Source: Candidatus Mycoplasma mahonii
Lineage (GTDB): Bacteria > Bacillota_I > Bacilli_A > Mycoplasmatales > Metamycoplasmataceae
Assembly: GCF_030550815.1 (NCBI RefSeq)
Contig: NZ_CP114583.1
Location: forward strand, 732,769 to 796,768
Reading direction: 5' to 3'
DNA length: 64,000 bases
The position numbers were made by a program, and so were the translations under genes. The notes beneath the pieces are model-generated. The model was not told where the DNA came from, did not search any database, and worked only from the letters and a program-made list of their open reading frames with translations. Positions 55,599 to 64,000 of the stretch are shown here, one piece after another. Numbering within the stretch: position 1 is the stretch's first letter; the number at the start of each line of letters is the position of its first letter.

Positions 55599-55956
55599 GT
55601 TCACCTCTCCATGGTTATGATACAAAATTGTTTAAATGTAAATTATTATTGTTTGTTAATTAAAATTAATAAAAATTAACGGAAATAAGAAACAAAATAG
55701 TTGATGGTAGAATATAAGCCCCAAACAATTTTATAATTCATCTTGTCTTTAAATTATCCTAAAAATATAATTCATCATCTCTTGAAAGTTCAAAGGTTTA
55801 TAATACTTACAAATAGCAAGATTTCTTTTGAAGATAATTCATCACTCTTTAATAATGGTTCTTCAAGTGCAAAATTTAAATATTGCGTTAAGAGTTGATC
55901 ATGAATTTATAATTACTTAATAATTATTTTCCTATTCTTAATGAATTCAAATATAT
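55599..55956. other. Intergenic region upstream of pstS
   Basis: About 360 nt of AT-rich sequence carrying the pst leader and promoter. No Pho box or other operator can be recognised by eye, and no gene is supported. Confidence 0.4.
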
Positions 55957-56402
55957 CTAAAACGATTTCTTTTGTTTTTTTTGATTTCAAAATGTCATTT
56001 CATGTATCTCATCCAACGTAAACCATTTTATTTCTAGTGCTTCTTCATCGTCAATTATAAATTTGTCATTTTCATTTAATTCACATACAAATGTAATAGT
56101 AAATGCATTTACAAGATAGTTTGTTTGTATATTTAATTTGGAAATTTGAATAAATGCTTGCAAATTCAAGGTTATCTGCTTTCAAACTAGATTCTTCAAA
56201 TAACTCTTTTTTTTGCAATATCAATTATATCTTCACCAATGTTCATACCGCCACCAAATGTGCCTCATGTGTTTGTGTCTGATCTTAAGTTGAAGCATTT
56301 ATTATCCATATATGGAATAATTGTTGCAGAAGGCACCATAATTAAATCATGGGATTTAATTTTATCTCTCATGTACATGACATAATCTTGATTGTTTTTC
56401 AT
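55957..56402 (-). pseudogene. Nudix hydrolase, frameshifted
   Basis: The N-terminal frame from 56402 reads to FGGGMNIGEDIIDIAKK, the first half of the Nudix box, then breaks in a run of eight As near 56206-56213. One frame over, ELFEESSLKADNL completes GX5EX7(R/K)EUXEE. A further shift is needed before LVNAFTITFVCELNEND and ALEIKWFTLDEI, the canonical Nudix end. TATAAT 56409-56414 with six-base spacing to ATG 56402 is still intact. At least two frameshifts suggest a pseudogene rather than a sequencing slip, though the A-run alone could be phase-variable. Confidence 0.75.
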
Positions 56403-56624
56403 AAATTAATTATAAGTTAATTGCTTTAATTATTAGTTCAATTAATGCCAAGGTATACTAATAATAAAATATAGAAGAACTCTAAAAATTGCTAGCGAGA
56501 CTAAAAAGGAAGATATTTGATTTTAATTATCGGTATTTGTTATGTTATGTCTGCAAATTAAGAGTAAAATGAATTTTATTCAAAAGTTTAATATATTCAT
56601 ATATATTTTAAGTATAATCATTAT

Positions 56625-56942
56625 ATGAATAATGTTGAAGATTTAAATCTATCATTCCAGTTTGAAGTCGTTGATTTTAAACGAAGAATCCTAGACATTA
56701 AAGTGCTATCTGTTAAAAAAGATATTATGAAAAATAACATCAATAAAATCTTTGAATGATTCATGGAAGATTTGATATTTTTTATAGAAAAATCTGGTTT
56801 TCAGAAGAGGTGAGATTTTGGAACTATTTTGCTTGGTGGAATAAATAATTTAGAGTTTGAAGAAGAAAAACGGGAAAATTTCACAAATATGTTCAAGTTA
56901 ATTACAAATTGGGATATGGTGGTTAAAAATGAAAATAATTAG
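56625..56942 (+). CDS. Hypothetical 105-aa protein coupled to lplA
   Basis: 105 residues, mixed charged and aromatic, no signal peptide or membrane span; two TGA-Trp codons (in IFEWFMED and KRWDFG). No family recognised. It has a leaderless promoter (TATAAT 56613-56618, six bases, ATG 56625), and its last 14 bases overlap the start of lplA in another frame, so it opens the lplA-hydrolase unit. Confidence 0.65.
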
Positions 56943-57918
56943 ATCAAATTATAAAACACCATATTTAAATTTTGCACTTGAAGAATTATTATTAAAGAGT
57001 GACGAATTATCTTCAGAAGACATCTTACTTATATATCAAAATGAAAACGCTATCATAGTAGGAAGAAATCAAAATACTCATGAGGAAATTAATGATGTCT
57101 TTGTTAAAGATAATAAAATAAGCATTGCTAGAAGGTTATCTGGAGGCGGTGCAGTTTATCAGGATGAAGGAAATGTTAATTTTTGTTTCATAACACATGA
57201 TAAAGAATCATCATATACAAAGTTTTTAGAACCGATTATCGGGTTTCTAAATTCACTGGGTCTTCATGCTGTATTTACCGGAAAAAATGATGTAACAATT
57301 GACGATATCAAAATATCTGGGAATGCCCAATATAAATACAAACATAGAATGTTTCACCATGGAACGCTGTTATTTAATTCTGATTTATTTGTTTTAGGTT
57401 CAGCACTTAAACCAAACAAATTAAAGTTACAATCCAAATCAATTAAGTCAGCCAGACAAAGAGTATCTAATATTCGAGATTTAATGAATCCAAAAATTAA
57501 CACAGAAAATTTCATCCAAAAGTTGATAAGTTATTTTCAGGCTAAAAACTATGAACTAATTAATCAAGATATTATTACTGAAGAAGATATTAATCAATTG
57601 GCGGAACTTAAATCTTCTCCTAATTGAAATTTTAGCAAAAATCCTGATTTTGAATTTAAAAATACCAAGAGATTTTCCGGTGGGACAATTACATTAAAAA
57701 TTTCGACAAACAATAACAAAATATCACATATTAAAATTGAGGGTGATTTCTTATCAACTAATGATTTTGAAGATATATATAAATTTTTCATAGGAAAAAC
57801 ATTTGATTTGAAAACTATCAAAAAAATCTTTACGGATATCAATAATTTTTCTGATTATTTTGGGAAAATAACTGCAAATGAACTTTTAACATTATTTAAT
57901 AAAGGTCAAGATGTATAG
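56929..57918 (+). CDS. lplA: Lipoate-protein ligase A
   Basis: Attaches scavenged lipoate, via lipoyl-AMP, to lipoyl domains such as those of PdhC and PdhD encoded 4-6 kb downstream. 329 residues. Motifs: VGRNQNTHEEIN, RRLSGGGAVYQDEGNVNFCF (substrate loop RRxSGGGAVYxD), DDIKISGNAQYKYKHRMFHHGTLLF with the catalytic Lys in KISGNAQ, and LxSKSIKSARQRVSNI (key SKSIKSARQRVSN). The C-terminal accessory domain is present after a TGA-Trp at 57625. It overlaps the hypothetical gene upstream and the hydrolase gene downstream (8 bases). Confidence 0.96.
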
Positions 57919-58651
57919 TTTTAAAAGAGAACATGAAGAAGGGAAAAGAGACTTACTTTTTATTCATGGGTATGGTGCAACAGGAACATCATTTAATAAA
58001 TTAAAAAAATATAAAAGAACCTTTAACATCATCACGATAAATTTGCCGTTTAATAAAATGATAAATAATAAAGAATTATCTATTGAAACATATATTGATT
58101 ATGTTAATAAATTTGTTGATGAAAAGGGTTTAATTGATTTTGATGTTGTTGGTCATTCATTAGGAGGACCAATTGCATTAGGTATAACAAAGGCCAAGAA
58201 GAGATTATTAATCGCTCCTTTGAATCCATTTGTTAACAATAAAGAAAAATGATTATTAGCTAGGAACATGGACGATGCAACTAATGCTATGAAAAATATT
58301 GTTTATAAATATGAAGATCACTGAAGTGATGATGAAATTAATTCAATGGCCAACACACACATGTTATTTGTTGACAAAAATAACAAATTTATTTCGCAGT
58401 TGGTTAAAAAACAACTAATGGATAAAGATTATTATCAAACAGGATTGAGCAAGTTGTTTGCCGAGAAAGATTTTTACGTTATTGGCGGTGAAAATGACCA
58501 ATACGTTTCAATGGATAGCATGATTGAGACGACAAAGCAATTTAATAAAAAGTTGTTTAAGATAAAAGAATGTGGCCACTCGCCCATTTTTGAAAAACCA
58601 GAGAAAATCAGAGATATAATTGAAAGTGTTTTAAAAGTTGAAGTAGATTAA
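57911..58651 (+). CDS. Alpha/beta-fold hydrolase
   Basis: 246 residues. FIHGYGATGTSFNKL forms the oxyanion-hole strand, VVGHSLGGPIALG carries the nucleophile elbow GHSLGG with Ser, the acid lies in VIGGENDQYVS, and the catalytic His in ECGHSPIFEKPEKI. So the triad is complete. Substrate unknown; the family includes esterases and lipases, and such hydrolases frequently accompany lplA and pdh genes in mycoplasmas, where a role in lipoate or lipid release is conceivable but unproven. It overlaps lplA by eight bases. TGA-Trp at 58250 and 58322. Confidence 0.85.
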
Positions 58652-58674
58652 TGAGTTGAAATACATGACAATAA

Positions 58675-59522
58675 ATTCAAAAAACATATGGATCTAACAC
58701 AAGTAAAACGTCATGCATTAGATACTTTACCAACAAATATGCTTGGAATTTTATGGGTCGAAAATGATCTTTGGAACATTTTGAGAGGTTAGGTAATTTT
58801 ACACAGATGATCCAAAATCTATTGGCGGACACACGGGAATTGATGTTATGCTTCCCATTCATCAAAAAATTCTTGCCCCAGTTAATGGAAAAAATTTAGC
58901 AAGTTATTGACTAAATTAGAAAAGCAAAAAATTTGCAGAAAGAATTGGTGGAGTTGTAGTTATGGAAGCGAACATAAAAGACTTAGATATCCTTGAGGAA
59001 TATAAAAAGTATGTATATTTATCAAATAGAAAAAAAATTTATAAGGTGTCGAAAATGACAATAATGATAGATCACAAAATTAGGTCTAAATTTGATAATA
59101 ATATCGCAACAAAATCAGAATACAATGCATATATCTGCCTCAGTGGCTTCCAAAAAAAGGTTGCTCTCATTTATGCATTTATTCCAAGATTCACCAAATA
59201 TTTTGGAGAAAAAAATGTTAAAAGTGTTAAATACTCTACAAAATATAATGATTATAAATTGATAATAAATCCAAGTGTCTCTTATGACAATCCGAAAAAG
59301 GTTCATAAGAGGGATTTGATTGGATACAACGGGTCAATTCTTGATAATGGTGGCAGAGTTTCTCATACACATGTAAATATATATTCATCAATAAGCAACT
59401 TATTTAGAAGAAGCAAAAGGTATAATCCAAATATTACACAAGTGGATGGTGAGTCTTCTACACACTTTAAAGCAAGAGAAATCAAGAAATTAAAATTTCT
59501 TAAGCAACTTTATTTCCAATAA
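58675..59522 (+). pseudogene. M23-like peptidase, frameshifted; last 186 codons still open
   Basis: Three frames must be joined. KTYGSNTSKT and following residues come first, then DDPKSIGGHTGIDVMLPIHQ with APVNGK, which is the M23/lysostaphin-type GxHxGxD metal motif (nt ~58812-58890). Downstream, KKFAERIGGVVVMEAN runs into the open frame from 58962, ending with LIGYNGSILDNGGRVSHTHVN, equal to the family's IGxxGxTG...HxH zinc segment. The 58962-59522 frame could be translated but would lack the first metal ligands. In a wall-less organism the substrate would not be its own peptidoglycan. Confidence 0.65.
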
Positions 59523-59614
59523 GGAATAGAGATGGTAAAAACTCATTAGAAGTGAAGAAACAAAAAAGTTTGATTATGGGTGAATATATTGACCCAAATA
59601 ATATCTATTAGTTA

Positions 59615-59620
59615 TATAAT
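59615..59620 (+). promoter_or_regulatory. -10 box of the pdh operon
   Basis: TATAAT at 59615-59620 gives a leader of about 40 nt before pdhA ATG 59670, in contrast to the leaderless genes around it. SD weak (GGAAAAG). Confidence 0.6.
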
Positions 59621-59669
59621 GATAAAATAGAAAAAGTAATAATAAGATAATTTTCTGGAAAAGAACAAA

Positions 59670-60770
59670 ATGAATTATAAACACATCGATTTAAATAATT
59701 TCCATCAAGACAAATCTAAAATGTATAAAGTTTTAGATAATGATGGTAATCTATTAGATAAAAATTACAAAACAACAGCAACGCAGGAGCTGCTATTAGA
59801 AGCATATGGTTTTATGGTTTTATCTAGACAACAAGATACATATGTATCACAACTTCAAAGACAAGGTAGATCACTTACATTTGCCCCTAACTTTGGAGAA
59901 GAGGGATTGCAAGTTGCCGTTTCAATGGCTATGGAAAAAGACGATTGATTTATACCTGCTTTTAGAGCAAATGCGACAATGTTACACTTAGGTGTTCCAC
60001 TGGAAAATCAAATGTATTATTGAAATGGAAATGAAAAAGGTTCAAAAATGCCCGAAGGGGTTAATGTCTTGCCAATTAATATTCCCATAGGAACTCAATG
60101 TTCACACGCTGCTGGAATTGCTTATGGATTGAAATTAGCTAAAAAGAAAAATGCATCAGTGTCATTTATCGGTAATGGAGGAACAGCCGAAGGAGAATTT
60201 TATGAAGCAATGAATACATCATCAATTCATAAATGGCCAACAGTTTTTTGTGTCAATAATAACCAATGAGCTATTTCAACACCTAATCACCTAGAATCAG
60301 GGTCAACAACAATTGCTGCTAAAGCAGTTGCAGTTGGAATTCCGGCTATCAGAGTTGATGGTAATGATGTTTTAGCTTCTTATGAAGTTATGGTGGAAGC
60401 ACTTGATTATGCCAAAAGCGGTAAGGGGCCAATTTTGGTTGAGTTTATCACTTGAAGACAAGGGCCACATACAAGTTCTGATAATCCAAGAATATACAGA
60501 ACTGCTGAAATTGAAAAAGAAAATGAAAAAAATGAACCATTTCACAGAATTGAAAAATATTTAATGGACAACAATTTCATTACTAAAGAAGAAAAAGAAA
60601 AACTTGAAAAAGAAAAACTTGAGCAAGTTAAACAAGCCTTTAAAACTACAAGTCAAAACCTTGAAGAAACAATTGATGAAATCTTTGATTATACTTATGA
60701 AGTTATGCCGCAAGAACTTTTAGAGCAAAAAGAAGAACTACAACAATGACTTATGAAAGCGGGCAAATAA
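59670..60770 (+). CDS. pdhA: Pyruvate dehydrogenase E1 alpha subunit
   Basis: With PdhB forms the ThDP-dependent E1 that decarboxylates pyruvate. 366 residues. SRQQDTYVSQLQRQGR and FAPNFGEEGLQVAVSMAM are typical of the PDH-E1 alpha type. The ThDP fold motif reads IGNGGTAEGEFYEAMNTSS followed by FCVNNNQWAIS; the first Asp of GDG, a magnesium ligand in the family, is Asn here. The phosphorylation-loop equivalent is WRQGPHTSSDNP. Five or so TGA-Trp codons. Stop overlaps the pdhB ATG (TAATG). C-terminal segment is Lys/Glu-rich coiled coil. Confidence 0.95.
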
Positions 60771-61771
60771 TGACTGATAAAATGATGAAAGTAAATAACA
60801 TTGAAGCACTCAATAATGCTATTAAAGTTATGATGAAAAAAGATGAAAAAGTTGTTTTATGAGGTCAAGATGCAGGATTTGAAGGTGGAGTTTTTAGAGC
60901 TACGGCTGGACTACAAGAAGAATTTGGTGAAGATAGAGTTTGAGATGCTCCCATTGCTGAAGCTGCTATGGCAGGAATTGGAGTTGGAGCAGCGGTTTAT
61001 GGTCTTAGGCCAATAGTGGAAATGCAATTTCAAGGATTTTCCTTACCATCAATTCAACAATTATTTGCTCATGCAGCTCGTTTAAGAAACAGAAGTAGAG
61101 GTCGTTTTAGTGTACCTATGGTTGTAAGAATGCCGATGGGCGGAGATATAAGAGCTTTAGAACATCATTCTGAAGCTCTGGAAGCAATGTATGCCCATAT
61201 TCCTGGACTCAAAGTTATTATGCCTTCAACACCATATGATACTAAAGGCCTTATGATAGCAGCTATCAAAGATAATGATCCAGTTATCTTCCTAGAACCA
61301 AAAAAACAATATCGTTCATTTAAGCAAGAAATACCTGAAGGTGAATATGAAGTTGAAATTGGGAAAGCAAGTGTTATTAAAGAAGGAGACTCAATTACAA
61401 TTGTTACTTATGGTACTCAAGTGCATGATTCTATTGAAGCAATTAAAACATTGCAACAAACAAACTCGGAAATAGATATAGAATTAATTGATTTAAGAAC
61501 AATAAAACCAATTGATACAGAGACAATTACAAAATCTGTTAAGAAAACTGGGAGATTACTAGTTGTCCATGAAGCTGTTAAATCATTTTCAGTCTCGGCT
61601 GAAATTATTGCGAGGGTAAACGAAAGAGCTTTCACAAGTTTAATGGCACCTCCAACAAGATTAACAGGAGCTGATATTACCATTCCTTTAGCAAGAGGAG
61701 AAAAGATGTTTGTTGTAACACCAGAAAAAATAATTGCAAAAATAAAGGAACTGGTTTCTTTCCAGTATTAG
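60770..61771 (+). CDS. pdhB: Pyruvate dehydrogenase E1 beta subunit
   Basis: Partner of PdhA. 333 residues. LWGQDAGFEGGVFRATAGL is the N-terminal E1-beta motif with the ThDP-activating Glu, APIAEAAMAGIGVGAA and PIVEMQFQGF follow, RMPMGGDIRALEHHSEA lies over the active site, and GLKVIMPSTPYDTKGL precedes the C-terminal transketolase domain ending EKMFVVTPEKIIAKI. It is coupled to pdhA through TAATG. Confidence 0.96.
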
Positions 61772-61779
61772 GTATATAT

Positions 61780-64000
<2,221 letters not shown>

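Overview
This window is a stretch of a wall-less, AT-rich mollicute (Mycoplasma-type) chromosome. The decisive sign is the genetic code. Nearly every conserved protein reads through in-frame TGA at positions where its family has tryptophan, so translation table 4 is used throughout and most coding frames look broken under the standard code. Gene content agrees: a minimal housekeeping set, lipoproteins with lipobox cysteines, DNA gyrase, UvrABC, a PstC-PstA fusion permease, and a pyruvate dehydrogenase cluster with lplA nearby. The exact species cannot be named from sequence alone.

Layout. 1-5.9 kb: end of purB, an unrecognised and possibly eroded gene, guaC, a small VOC protein, metK behind a structured leader, and tdk. 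6.4-12.2 kb: a BtuR-like ATPase overlapping tilS, argS, a Cof-type HAD phosphatase, a polytopic membrane protein, tRNA-Cys and tRNA-Arg. 12.5-21.8 kb: serS, two large overlapping lipoprotein genes of P80/P60 size, a LicD-like gene with a degraded metal site coupled to an S1 protein and pgi, a DUF368 relic, and mnmE. 21.9-31 kb: cold-shock gene, tsaB-tsaD, a MATE exporter, an S4 protein-prs pair, and rsmA, tatD, rsmG and ftsH in a row. 31.4-38 kb: a DEAD-box helicase with an RG-rich tail, then gyrB, a small membrane protein and gyrA as a tightly coupled run. 38-43.2 kb: a decayed TldD/PmbA gene, yaaA, a small membrane protein, pth, uvrC and two transposase relics. 43.4-51 kb: uvrA, a membrane/coiled-coil protein, uvrB and an AzgA-type purine permease. 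51.2-56.4 kb: a VOC protein, the phosphate transporter (pstS, pstCA fusion, pstB) and a frameshifted Nudix gene. 56.6-64 kb: lipoate ligase, alpha/beta hydrolase, a decayed M23 peptidase, then pdhA-pdhB-pdhC-pdhD running off the window.

The genes mainly serve translation and tRNA modification (tilS, argS, serS, mnmE, tsaB/tsaD, pth, rsmA, rsmG), repair and topology (uvrA/B/C, gyrA/B), nucleotide salvage (purB, guaC, tdk, prs, permease) and pyruvate oxidation (lipoate ligase feeding two lipoyl-bearing PDH subunits). Two observations stand out. First, about two dozen genes begin exactly six bases after a TATAAT (or TAAAAT) box, a uniform leaderless-promoter architecture that fixes their start codons, including two GTG starts. 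Second, metK is preceded by a 16-bp closed, multi-hairpin leader whose 3-prime arm can instead pair with the metK Shine-Dalgarno sequence, as expected of a translational riboswitch of a class I cannot identify. The region also holds a graveyard of relics (TldD/PmbA, Nudix, M23, DUF368, IS30, IS256), showing ongoing reduction.
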